Source of the DNA: Rhodocyclales bacterium
GTDB lineage: Bacteria > Pseudomonadota > Gammaproteobacteria > Burkholderiales > Rhodocyclaceae
DNA: 9,102 nt
Assembly: GCA_021413665.1 (NCBI GenBank)
Contig: JAIOPW010000344.1
Span: 1 to 9,102, forward strand
Direction of reading: 5' to 3'
How positions within the stretch are numbered: the stretch's first letter is position 1; every line of letters begins with the position of its first letter. Position numbers and translations under genes: made by a program. The notes beneath the pieces are model-generated. The model was not told the DNA's origin, did no database searches, and saw only the letters and a program-made list of their open reading frames with translations. Positions 1-6,923 of this stretch are shown one piece after another.

Positions 1-870
1 GCCATGCAGCACGCCGGAACGGCCGGCGGTCAGTGAAGCGGCATGCTTGCCCGAATCCAGCCCGTGACCCGAGGCTTCGACACCAATCAATTTGACATCG
101 GCGAGCGGGATATAGGGATAGAAAATTCCCATGGCATTGGAGCCGCCGCCGACGCAGGCGATCACGGCATCCGGCTGGCGGCAGGCAAGCTCGGGCATCT
201 GCGTCTTGCATTCCTCTCCAATAACCGCCTGAAAGTCGCGCACCATCATCGGATAGGGATGCGGACCGGCGACGGTGCCGATGATGTAGAAGGTGTTGCC
301 GATGTTGGTCACCCAGTCGCGCATGGCTTCGTTGAGGGCGTCCTTCAGCGTCTTTGAGCCGGACTCGACCGGCACCACGGTGGCGCCCAGCAGCTTCATG
401 CGATAGACGTTGGCGGCCTGGCGCTTGATGTCCTCGGAGCCCATGTAGACCACGCACTCCATGCCGTAGCGCGCAGCCACCGTCGCCGTGGCGACGCCAT
501 GCTGGCCGGCGCCGGTCTCGGCGATCACGCGCGGCTTGCCCATGCGCCGCGCCAGCAGCGCCTGGCCGATGCAGTTGTTGATCTTGTGGGCGCCGGTGTG
601 GTTGAGGTCCTCGCGCTTCAGGTAGATTTGCGCACCGCCGAGCAAGCCCGACCAGCGCTTGGCGTGATAGATCGGGCTGGGCCGGCCGACGTAGTGCTTG
701 AGGTCGTATTCATACTCGGCGCGGAATGCGGGATCGGCCTGCGCGGCGGCATAGGCCTCGCGCAGTTCGGCCAGCGCCGGCATCAGGGTCTCGGCGACAA
801 AGACACCGCCATAGGGGCCGAAGTGGCCGCCCGCGTCAGGCAAGTTATAGGGAAGGTCCTGCATCTGCAT
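1..870 (-). CDS. trpB: Tryptophan synthase beta chain, 3' end cut by window edge
   Basis: Beta subunit of tryptophan synthase, a cytoplasmic PLP enzyme that condenses indole with serine to give tryptophan; the usual partner is TrpA. The window holds the first 290 residues; the family is usually about 400 long, so roughly the last 110 are outside. Seen directly: the N-terminal GHFGPYGGVFVAETL block (residues 15-29), the KREDLNHTGAHKINN block with the PLP lysine at residue 96, the IAETGAGQHG block with the catalytic glutamate at residue 118, and the glycine-rich CVGGGSNAMG phosphate-binding loop. The start at 870 is preferred because GGAG (877-880) lies six bases upstream; a second in-frame ATG at 864 is possible. 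The start lies inside the end of trpF, with a 26-base overlap, which suggests translational coupling. trpA is expected next but is not in the window. Confidence 0.97.
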   Translation of the reverse strand, partial: MQMQDLPYNLPDAGGHFGPYGGVFVAETLMPALAELREAYAAAQADPAFRAEYEYDLKHYVGRPSPIYHAKRWSGLLGGAQIYLKREDLNHTGAHKINNCIGQALLARRMGKPRVIAETGAGQHGVATATVAARYGMECVVYMGSEDIKRQAANVYRMKLLGATVVPVESGSKTLKDALNEAMRDWVTNIGNTFYIIGTVAGPHPYPMMVRDFQAVIGEECKTQMPELACRQPDAVIACVGGGSNAMGIFYPYIPLADVKLIGVEASGHGLDSGKHAASLTAGRSGVLHG

Positions 871-1489
871 CTCGCACTCCGGCCATGAATTCGATGATCT
901 TCTGCGCATCCTTGATGCCACGAGCCGCCTCGACGCCGCTGCTGACATCCACTGCCCACGGCCGCACGGTGCGCACCGCCTCGGCAACGTTGCCCGGATG
1001 CAGGCCGCCGGACAGAATTACGGGCAGCGGCAAGTTCCGCGGAATCAGGGTCCAGTCGAAGGTCTTGCCACCGCCGCCATAGCCTTCGACATCGGCATCC
1101 AGCAGCAACCCCGACACCCCCGGAAAACCTGCGAATGCGGCCGCGTATTCTAGCAAATCGAGACCGGGCTTTACCCTGGCGGCCTTGATCCAGGGCCTGC
1201 CGAAGCGGGAACAGAACGCGGCATCTTCGTCGCCGTGGAACTGCAGCAGATCAAGCGCAACCTCCGCCATGACGCTGCGCACAGTCTCTTCGGATGCATT
1301 GACAAAAAGTCCAACCTTGCTGACAAAGGCCGGCACCTGCGCCACCAGTTGAGCGGCCCGTTGCGGCGACACGCAACGCGGACTGGGGGCGTAGAACACG
1401 AAACCCAGCGCATCGGCGCCGGCCGCGACCGCCGCGGCAAGGTCTTCTTCACGGGTGATGCCACAAATCTTGACTCGCGTGCGTTTCAT
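845..1489 (-). CDS. trpF: Phosphoribosylanthranilate isomerase
   Basis: Catalyses the Amadori rearrangement of N-(5-phosphoribosyl)anthranilate to CdRP, the third step of tryptophan synthesis from chorismate; a cytoplasmic TIM barrel. The 214-residue length is normal for a stand-alone TrpF. Visible family motifs: VKICGIT at the N-terminus with the general-base cysteine at residue 9, LQFHGDED (82-89), LLLDAD with the probable general-acid aspartate at residue 131, the GYGGGGKTFDW loop (136-146), the SGGL segment (160-163) and DVSSGVE (181-187), the last two binding the substrate phosphate. It starts 14 bases after the truA stop with no strong Shine-Dalgarno sequence, and its last 26 bases overlap trpB. 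The layout points to co-transcription of truA, trpF and trpB. TrpF here is separate, not fused to TrpC as in enterobacteria. Confidence 0.97.
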   Translation of the reverse strand: MKRTRVKICGITREEDLAAAVAAGADALGFVFYAPSPRCVSPQRAAQLVAQVPAFVSKVGLFVNASEETVRSVMAEVALDLLQFHGDEDAAFCSRFGRPWIKAARVKPGLDLLEYAAAFAGFPGVSGLLLDADVEGYGGGGKTFDWTLIPRNLPLPVILSGGLHPGNVAEAVRTVRPWAVDVSSGVEAARGIKDAQKIIEFMAGVRDADAGPSL

Positions 1490-1503
1490 GGGTTCAGGAC
1501 AGC

Positions 1504-2289
1504 CTAAGGCAGTATGGTCGCCGTCTCGCCGGCGCCGACTCTTAAATTCCAGACCGGATCATAGTCGACCCCGGCGAAGTAGAGGCCGCTGGCTTCGAAG
1601 GTCGGCGCCGCGCGAGCACGATCGCGACCGTCGAGAAGTTCGCCGACCCACATCGGCGGATGAGCGCCCTTGCCGACATACACCAACGCACCGACCAGAT
1701 TGCGTACCATGTGGTGAAGGAAGGCACTCGCCTCGAAGTCGAGCACCAACAGGTCGCCGTGACGCTTGACTTCGGCACGGCGCAGAGTCTTGACCGGCGA
1801 CTTGGCTTGGCATTCGGCCGCACGAAAGGCTGAGAAATCGTGTTCGCCTAGCAACAGGCCGGCGGCGGCAGCCATGGCATCGGCGTCCAAAGGCCTATGA
1901 AACCATCCGACGCGCGCAGCCATCAAACCCGGACGTTCGCCTCGATTGAGCAGCAGGTAACGATAGCGCCTGCCCAACGCGGAAAAGCGCGCATGAAAAT
2001 CCGCAGCTACCGGCCGCGCCCAGCGCACCGCCACGGCAGCAGGCAGATGGGCGTTCACCCCGCGCACCCACGCCGTATCCGGACGCACCGCGGCAGTGTC
2101 GAAATGCACCACCTGCGACAGGGCGTGCACACCGGCGTCGGTACGCCCGGCGCACACCGCGCGGGTCGGCGCATCCGCAACCACCGACAACGCCGATTCC
2201 AGCGCATCCTGCACCGAACCTCCGCCCGCCTGCGACTGCCAGCCGCAGAAGCCGGAACCGTCGTATTCGAGTCCCAGCGCGATTCTCAT
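1504..2289 (-). CDS. truA: tRNA pseudouridine(38-40) synthase TruA
   Basis: Converts uridines 38-40 of the tRNA anticodon arm to pseudouridine; cytoplasmic. The 261-residue product has the expected N-terminus (MRIALGLEYDGSGFCGWQSQ), the CAGRTDAGVHAL block with the catalytic aspartate at residue 51, an RYRYLLLNR block, the FHHMVRN-type block (seen as LHHMVRNLVG) and a C-terminal end near the FEASGLYFAGVDYD block typical of TruA. I chose the ATG at 2289 rather than a GTG at 2298: the 2289 ATG overlaps the TGA stop of the upstream membrane gene as ATGA, and it gives the canonical TruA N-terminus. There is no good Shine-Dalgarno sequence before it, so translation is probably by re-initiation from the upstream gene. 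trpF follows after 14 bases. Confidence 0.96.
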   Translation of the reverse strand: MRIALGLEYDGSGFCGWQSQAGGGSVQDALESALSVVADAPTRAVCAGRTDAGVHALSQVVHFDTAAVRPDTAWVRGVNAHLPAAVAVRWARPVAADFHARFSALGRRYRYLLLNRGERPGLMAARVGWFHRPLDADAMAAAAGLLLGEHDFSAFRAAECQAKSPVKTLRRAEVKRHGDLLVLDFEASAFLHHMVRNLVGALVYVGKGAHPPMWVGELLDGRDRARAAPTFEASGLYFAGVDYDPVWNLRVGAGETATILP

Positions 2290-2864
2290 GCCAGCCACGC
2301 GGCAACAACCGCCATGCCGGAAAAGATGCCAAGCAGGAGGTCGGTTGCGCCTGGCGCCGAAGCCGGAAGGACCAGCACACCGGCCACGCCTTCGCCTGGT
2401 CCTTCCCGGCTGGTGCGCGCGGCCTCAACTTCTCGCAGGGTCAGCGCCAGCCGCACGGCAATCCGATCGCGGGAAATGCCCATGAGTGCAAGCGGGGCCA
2501 GCAGCGAGCGGATGCCGGCGACCAGTTCTGGAGGCGACAGCGCTTTCAGGATCAGGGCTACTGTAGCAAGTGCGATGAACAAGCGCCCAAGATTGTCGGC
2601 AGCGAGCAGCAGCCCTTCCTGGCTCGCCCCGGGAATACCCGGCTGCGGCGTTCCCGGCGTCAGCCAGCCGAACATCAGCAGCATCGTCAGCAACAGCCAG
2701 CGGCTGCGTCGGACCAACGGGAACAGATGGGATTTCGCCGCCAGTAGCGCCACGACGCCCAGTGCGAGGAACGCCAGGAACAAGTCCGCCCCACTGCGCG
2801 AGGAAGTCGCCAAGAGTACGGCGAAGCCAAACAGAAGGAGGCTTGCGGGATGCGGATAGTTCAC
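2286..2864 (-). CDS. Small membrane protein resembling the T component (EcfT/CbiQ) of ECF transporters
   Basis: A 192-residue, very hydrophobic protein with about five predicted membrane helices, near residues 7-21, 26-43, 54-68, 92-106 and 174-192. The segment at residues 109-150, reading LSPPELVAGIRSLLAPLALMG and then a helix ending EVEAAR, resembles the part of EcfT/CbiQ proteins just before and within the first coupling helix. In that family the T protein links ATPase subunits to a substrate-binding S protein for vitamin or metal uptake. Family members are usually about 230-270 residues with two coupling helices bearing Ala-Arg-Gly-type motifs. Here only a degenerate first one (AAR) is visible, and a Gly/Pro-rich stretch (153-172) leads straight to the last helix. 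No ATPase or S gene is in the window. The start is GTG, with GGGAG eleven bases upstream inside a hairpin. The stop overlaps truA as ATGA. The family assignment is from pattern recognition; transport activity is unproven. Confidence 0.68.
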   Translation of the reverse strand: MNYPHPASLLLFGFAVLLATSSRSGADLFLAFLALGVVALLAAKSHLFPLVRRSRWLLLTMLLMFGWLTPGTPQPGIPGASQEGLLLAADNLGRLFIALATVALILKALSPPELVAGIRSLLAPLALMGISRDRIAVRLALTLREVEAARTSREGPGEGVAGVLVLPASAPGATDLLLGIFSGMAVVAAWLA

Positions 2865-2873
2865 TGGAACAAC

Positions 2874-2899
2874 TTCTCCCGGCGCTGCCGCCGGGAGAA
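2874..2899 (-). promoter_or_regulatory. Perfect 11-bp hairpin between fimV and the EcfT-like gene, covering its ribosome binding site
   Basis: The arms TTCTCCCGGCG and CGCCGGGAGAA are perfect reverse complements around the loop CTGC on the plus strand (GCAG in the minus-strand transcript). The hairpin begins 10 bases after the fimV stop. In the minus-strand transcript the 3' arm contains GGGAG (2876-2880), the only plausible Shine-Dalgarno sequence for the GTG start at 2864. The bases after it (GTTGTTCCA) are only weakly T-rich, so a strong Rho-independent terminator is not supported. A partial terminator, an RNA-stabilising 3' end for fimV, or a translational attenuator are all possible. Confidence 0.55.
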
Positions 2900-2908
2900 T
2901 CAGGTTGA

Positions 2909-5686
2909 TCAGCCGAGACTGTCGAGCTTGGCGCGAGCCACTTGCTGCTGCGCCAGGCTACCTTCGGCCAGTGCTTCCTGGAACAACTCGCGCGCGCCGT
3001 CGCGGTCGCCCATTTCCTCGTAGGCCATCGCCAACTCGATCTTGGTGGCGACCTCCGGATTGTCGGGCATGTCCGCTGCCGCAGACGGTGCCGCGGAAGC
3101 GTCAGCCGGAGCCGCGGGCGCATCCAGCTCAAGGTTGATGCTGCCGAGATCAAGTCCGCTCGGCGCTGACGCAGGAAGGTCGAGGGATATTTCAGGTTCG
3201 GGCGCCGGCGCGACCTCCGGTGTTCCCAGATCGAATTCAAAATCAATGCCGCTGGAATCCGCCACTGCTACGGGCGCCTCTGGCTCCGCCGCCGGGGTTT
3301 CCACGGCAATCGGGAAATCAAGCGCGGGCGGAGCGGCCTCCTTCGCCGGCATGTCGAAATCTATGTCGAGTGTGGTGATTTCGTTCGCGACTTCCGCCGG
3401 CTGAGCGCCCGCCGGAGCCGGCGACGCTTCCGGAGCCCCCAGATCGAGATCGAAATCCAGCGCCGCGACGTCGGACTCGGCTGCCGAAGCCGCCGCTGGC
3501 GCCGCGGAACCTGGCGCCTCGGTGGTACCAATGTCCAGATCGAAATCCAGGGCGGCAGGTTCGGCGGCGGCAACTTCAGCGGCCTGTCGCGCCTGTTCCT
3601 CGATTATCGGAGCAGCGTGAAGAATCTGCGTGGCTTCCATGTTGATGGCGGCGGACGGAGCCTCCGCCGGCGTCGCAGCTGGCGCCGAGCCGAACATCGG
3701 ATTCTCGGGATCGAGAGCAGCACCCATTGCGGCGGCCTTTTCCCACGCCGGGCCGGAGCCGCCAGTGACCTCGTGCAACTCCTGCGCCACCGCCTGGAAG
3801 CGGAAGACATTTTTCCGCGCCGCATAGATGTCGAGCAGCTTCAGGTGAACCGCCTGACGTTTGGGATCCGCCGTCAGGGCATCGAGCAGGATTTCTTCCG
3901 CCTGGGCGTCACGGCCGAAGGCCAGGAAGGTATCGGCCTCAACCACCGGATCAACACTCTCCTGATGTGCAGCCATGCCTACGCCGGTGGAACTGAACTG
4001 GCTGGGTTCCTGCTCGCTCGGTGGCGGCGCAATGCTGGTGGAACTGAATACCGAATTCGCCGAGAGGTCGCTCGCGGCAATGGGCGCATTGGCTTCCGCC
4101 GCCGCGCGCTTCTTGCGATAGGCCGAGAACCCCAGCCAACCGAACAGGAGTGCCAGAACACCACCACCACCAACAACAAGTGGCCCGTTCTCCTCCATGA
4201 AATCAGGCTCGGGCGGAGGCGGTGGTGGCGGAGCCGGCTTTTTCTTCGGCGGCGGCGGCTTGGGAGCTTCGGCAGGCTTCTCGCCTTCAGCCGGCTTGGC
4301 CGCAGCGACAACATCTACCGGCTTCGCAGCTTCGGCGGGCTTCGGCGTTTCCGTGGGCTTAGGCGGCTCGGCCGCCTTGGGAACTTCGACCGGATTTGCC
4401 GCTGCCGCCGGCTTCGGCGGCTCGGCTGGCTTCGCTGCCGGCACCGGGGCTTCCGGCTTCTTGGCCTCGGCAGCAGCAGGCTTTGCCGCCTGCGCCTGCT
4501 TCTGCAGATCAGCGCCGGCCTGACTCTTCATGTCGGCAAGCTTCTTCAGGTCACCGAGGTTCTTTTCCAGTTCCGCGATACGACCGCTCGCCTCCTTGAG
4601 CGCCCGGTCACGCGCCACCAGATCCTCTTCCAGCGTCGCGATGCGACCCTGCAAGGGTTTGCCCTTGGCATCCCTCGCCGCTTCGGTGCGTGAAACTTCG
4701 AGCTTGTCCTTGCCCTTGGCAAGGGGGGCCTTGTCTTCGACTTTGGGCGCAATCTTGCCGCTGACCGCCTGCTTTGCGCCCTGATCCTTGGCCGGCTCGG
4801 CCGCCGCCGCTAACGCCAGGCGCTTGCGATAGACATTGAAATCGGCCGCCTGAGCGACCACCTCCTTGCGCGCATCGCCGGCTGAGACCTGGTTTGCGGC
4901 GTCAGCGTCCGGAATGGAAAGTATCTTGCCGGCCTTGAGGCGATTCATGTTGCCGCCGTCAAACGCCTCCTTGTTGCTACGAAACAGCGACACCAGCATC
5001 TGGTCGAGGCTGACACCTTCCGGCTTGGTCTGGGCCGCAATCTTGCCCAGAGTGTCACCGGCCGCCACGGTGCGCGAACCGCCCGCGGCAGGCTTCTCGG
5101 CGGTCTTTGCAGCCGGCTTCTCAACAGACTGCTTCGACACCGCCGGACGACTATCGACCACCGGACGCGTTTCCGCAGCGCCCGATGCCGCTGCTTTTTC
5201 CACCGGTTTGACCATCGCCGGCTCGGTCTTGACTTCAGGCGCGGCGACCGGGGCCGGCACCGATTTTGCAGCCAGATCGGGCGGATCAAGCAGGAACGTG
5301 TACTCGCGAACCAGCCTGCCCGAAGCCCAGGTCAATTCGACCAACATGTCGATGAAGGGCTCGTTGAGCGGACGATCGGTGCTTATTTCGAGATAGCGGC
5401 GCCCGCCGCGCTCCTTGATATCCCTGGAAAACCTCAGAGCCGTCAAAGCGGGCGAATATTCGATTCCTGCCTGGCGGAAGGCGTCGGCGGCAGCCACCCG
5501 GGCCTGCAGCGAAGGTGCTTCGTCGCGAGTCGCCGTGACTTCGAGTTCAGCCTTGAGCGGTTGCCCCAAAGCCGAGAGCACGGTGATCTTTCCCAACCCG
5601 GCGGCATGCGTCGCCAGAGGCAGGACAGCTATCGCCGCCGCTAATACGGTGGCTTTGAAACGATTTCGCTTGTCAGTATTGGGCAC
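2909..5686 (-). CDS. fimV: FimV-family peptidoglycan-binding polar hub protein
   Basis: FimV proteins organise the cell pole and promote type IV pilus assembly and twitching motility. The 925-residue product shows the full family layout: a signal peptide (1-28, cleavage likely after THA), the periplasmic FimV N-terminal domain (about 29-138), a LysM peptidoglycan-binding domain (about 205-258, beginning VAAGDTLGKIA), a coiled coil (about 340-395), a Pro/Lys/Ala/Glu-rich linker (399-493) ending in a run of eight prolines, one membrane helix (about 502-523) followed by RKKR, a TPR-like cytoplasmic segment (about 578-640), an acidic repeat region (711-855), and the conserved FimV C-terminal domain (876-925). 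It starts at GTG with GGGAG five bases upstream (5692-5696). No other type IV pilus gene is nearby. The 106-base gap after asd holds a possible promoter. Length and order are normal for beta-proteobacterial FimV. Confidence 0.95.
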   Translation of the reverse strand: MPNTDKRNRFKATVLAAAIAVLPLATHAAGLGKITVLSALGQPLKAELEVTATRDEAPSLQARVAAADAFRQAGIEYSPALTALRFSRDIKERGGRRYLEISTDRPLNEPFIDMLVELTWASGRLVREYTFLLDPPDLAAKSVPAPVAAPEVKTEPAMVKPVEKAAASGAAETRPVVDSRPAVSKQSVEKPAAKTAEKPAAGGSRTVAAGDTLGKIAAQTKPEGVSLDQMLVSLFRSNKEAFDGGNMNRLKAGKILSIPDADAANQVSAGDARKEVVAQAADFNVYRKRLALAAAAEPAKDQGAKQAVSGKIAPKVEDKAPLAKGKDKLEVSRTEAARDAKGKPLQGRIATLEEDLVARDRALKEASGRIAELEKNLGDLKKLADMKSQAGADLQKQAQAAKPAAAEAKKPEAPVPAAKPAEPPKPAAAANPVEVPKAAEPPKPTETPKPAEAAKPVDVVAAAKPAEGEKPAEAPKPPPPKKKPAPPPPPPPEPDFMEENGPLVVGGGGVLALLFGWLGFSAYRKKRAAAEANAPIAASDLSANSVFSSTSIAPPPSEQEPSQFSSTGVGMAAHQESVDPVVEADTFLAFGRDAQAEEILLDALTADPKRQAVHLKLLDIYAARKNVFRFQAVAQELHEVTGGSGPAWEKAAAMGAALDPENPMFGSAPAATPAEAPSAAINMEATQILHAAPIIEEQARQAAEVAAAEPAALDFDLDIGTTEAPGSAAPAAASAAESDVAALDFDLDLGAPEASPAPAGAQPAEVANEITTLDIDFDMPAKEAAPPALDFPIAVETPAAEPEAPVAVADSSGIDFEFDLGTPEVAPAPEPEISLDLPASAPSGLDLGSINLELDAPAAPADASAAPSAAADMPDNPEVATKIELAMAYEEMGDRDGARELFQEALAEGSLAQQQVARAKLDSLG
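3122..3556 (-). repeat. Degenerate LDFDLD-type acidic repeats in the cytoplasmic part of FimV
   Basis: Residues 711-855 of FimV contain a series of related short motifs separated by Ala/Pro/Glu-rich spacers: ALDFDLDIG, ALDFDLDLG, LDIDFDM, ALDFPI, IDFEFDLG, ISLDLP and LDLGSINLELD. The first two copies also share DNA: the string agatcgaaatccag occurs at 3537-3550 and the closely related gatcgaaatccag in the copy near 3448. The remaining copies are diverged at the DNA level. Confidence 0.75.
4208..4492 (-). repeat. Low-complexity Lys-Pro-Ala-Glu linker of FimV
   Basis: Residues 399-493 consist almost only of Pro, Ala, Lys, Glu and Val, with repeated KPAE and PPKP units, and end in PPKKKPAPPP followed by more prolines. 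The DNA shows matching repetitive G/C-rich units such as gcttcggcggctcggc. It lies just outside the membrane helix, so it probably spans the periplasm between the membrane and the LysM domain. Such a stretch is expected to be extended and disordered, and prone to length change by slippage or recombination. Confidence 0.8.
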
Positions 5687-5719
5687 TGTGACTCCCGACG
5701 GGCTTTTTATCAGTTTATT

Positions 5720-5748
5720 AAAATAACATCATGGTGTTAGCGATGCAA
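5720..5748 (-). promoter_or_regulatory. Possible sigma-70-type promoter for fimV
   Basis: The asd-fimV gap has an AT-rich patch unlike the surrounding GC-rich DNA. On the minus strand TTGCAT (5743-5748) and TATTTT (5720-5725) are 17 bases apart, matching the consensus -35 and -10 boxes at three and four of six positions. A TTTAAT just downstream is an alternative -10. Transcription would begin about 25-30 bases before the fimV GTG. The match is modest and rests mainly on the base composition and the position. Confidence 0.35.
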
Positions 5749-5792
5749 GCTCAACCTTCCCATTACATTATGCCCACCTCCGTGGCGCGGCA

Positions 5793-6902
5793 TCAACGCA
5801 ACAGGATGCGCAACATGCGCCGCAAAGGCTCCGCCGCCCCCCAAAGCAACTGGTCGCCGACGGTAAATGCCGACAAGTACTGCGGTCCCATGCTGAGCTT
5901 GCGCAGACGTCCGACCGGAACGCCTAGAGTGCCGGTAACAGCCGTCGGCGTCAGTTCCTTGAGGGTGATCTCGCGCTGGTTCGGTACCACCTTAACCCAA
6001 TCGTTGTGAGCCGCCAAGATGCCATTGATCTCGTCCAGTGGCACGTCCCGGGTCAGCTTGATGGTAAATGCCTGGGAATGACAACGCATCGCACCGATGC
6101 GAACGCACAGGCCATCGACAGGAATCGGCCCAGCGGTGCGGCCGAGAATCTTGTTGGTTTCCGCCTGCCCCTTCCACTCCTCCCGGCTCTGGCCGTCGCC
6201 CAGATCCTTGTCGATCCATGGAATCAGCGAACCGGCAAGCGGCACCCCGAAATTCGCCGTCGGGAAGGATTCGTCGCGCAGGATGCCGGCAACCTCGCGG
6301 TCGATGTCGAGGATCGCCGAAGCCGGGTCGTCGAGCAGGTTCTTCACCACGCGGTGCGTCTCGCCCATCTGGGCCAGCAGTTCGCGCATGTTCTGCGCCC
6401 CCGCCCCGGAGGCCGCCTGATAGGTCATCGAGGTCATCCACTCGATCAGGCCGGCCTTGAACAGTCCGCCCAGGGCCATCATCATCAGGCTCACGGTGCA
6501 GTTGCCGCCGATCCAATTGCGACCGCCTTGCGCCAGGCTGCTTTCGATCACGTCGAGGTTCACCGGGTCGAGGATTATCACCGTGTCGTCCTTCATCCGC
6601 AGGCTGGACGCCGCATCGATCCAGTGCCCCTTCCAGCCGGCCGCGCGCAGCTTGGGGAACACCTCGGTGGTGTAGTCGCCGCCCTGGCAGCTGATGATGA
6701 TATCGAGCGCCTTCAGTTCGTCGATGTTCTTCGCATCCTTGAGCGGCGCAGCCCCGGTGGCGAACCCGGGCGCCTTGCCGCCGGGGTTCGATGTCGTGAA
6801 GAACACAGGCTCGATCAGGTCGAAATCATTCTCCTCACGCATTCGCTGCATCAGGACCGAACCCACCATGCCACGCCAACCCACCAGACCTACACGCTTC
6901 AT
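5793..6902 (-). CDS. asd: Aspartate-semialdehyde dehydrogenase
   Basis: NADPH-dependent cytoplasmic enzyme that reduces aspartyl phosphate to aspartate semialdehyde, the common precursor of lysine, diaminopimelate, threonine and methionine. The 369-residue product is close to the 367 of the E. coli enzyme and belongs to the same gram-negative type. Visible: the GWRGMVGSVL nucleotide-binding start (8-17), the SCQGGDYT loop (71-78), GGNCTVS with the catalytic cysteine at residue 135, QAASGAGAQNMREL (162-175), EEWKGQAETNKIL (241-253) and RIGAMRCHSQAFT with the catalytic histidine at 275. The ATG at 6902 is preferred over a TTG at 6908 because it gives the usual MKxVGxxGWRG start and has GAGAG seven bases upstream. 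It begins 21 bases after the leuB stop, so it is probably co-transcribed with the leu genes. Confidence 0.97.
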   Translation of the reverse strand: MKRVGLVGWRGMVGSVLMQRMREENDFDLIEPVFFTTSNPGGKAPGFATGAAPLKDAKNIDELKALDIIISCQGGDYTTEVFPKLRAAGWKGHWIDAASSLRMKDDTVIILDPVNLDVIESSLAQGGRNWIGGNCTVSLMMMALGGLFKAGLIEWMTSMTYQAASGAGAQNMRELLAQMGETHRVVKNLLDDPASAILDIDREVAGILRDESFPTANFGVPLAGSLIPWIDKDLGDGQSREEWKGQAETNKILGRTAGPIPVDGLCVRIGAMRCHSQAFTIKLTRDVPLDEINGILAAHNDWVKVVPNQREITLKELTPTAVTGTLGVPVGRLRKLSMGPQYLSAFTVGDQLLWGAAEPLRRMLRILLR

Positions 6903-6923
6903 GATCAATCTCTCAATGTTGAA

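Noticed and set aside
1897..2859. A 320-codon plus-strand open frame across truA and the EcfT-like gene
   Set aside because: Arg/Ser/Pro-rich translation with no domain, wholly antisense to the overlapping truA and membrane-protein genes. High GC content explains it.
2874..2899. The hairpin as a strong Rho-independent terminator
   Set aside because: The stem is good but neither strand has a proper T-tract after it, and the next gene starts nine bases later. I kept it as a regulatory hairpin instead.
3617..4693. A 358-codon plus-strand open frame antisense to fimV
   Set aside because: Its Arg/Leu/Gly-rich low-complexity translation mirrors the Pro/Ala/Lys repeats of FimV on the other strand. 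No start signal or family features.
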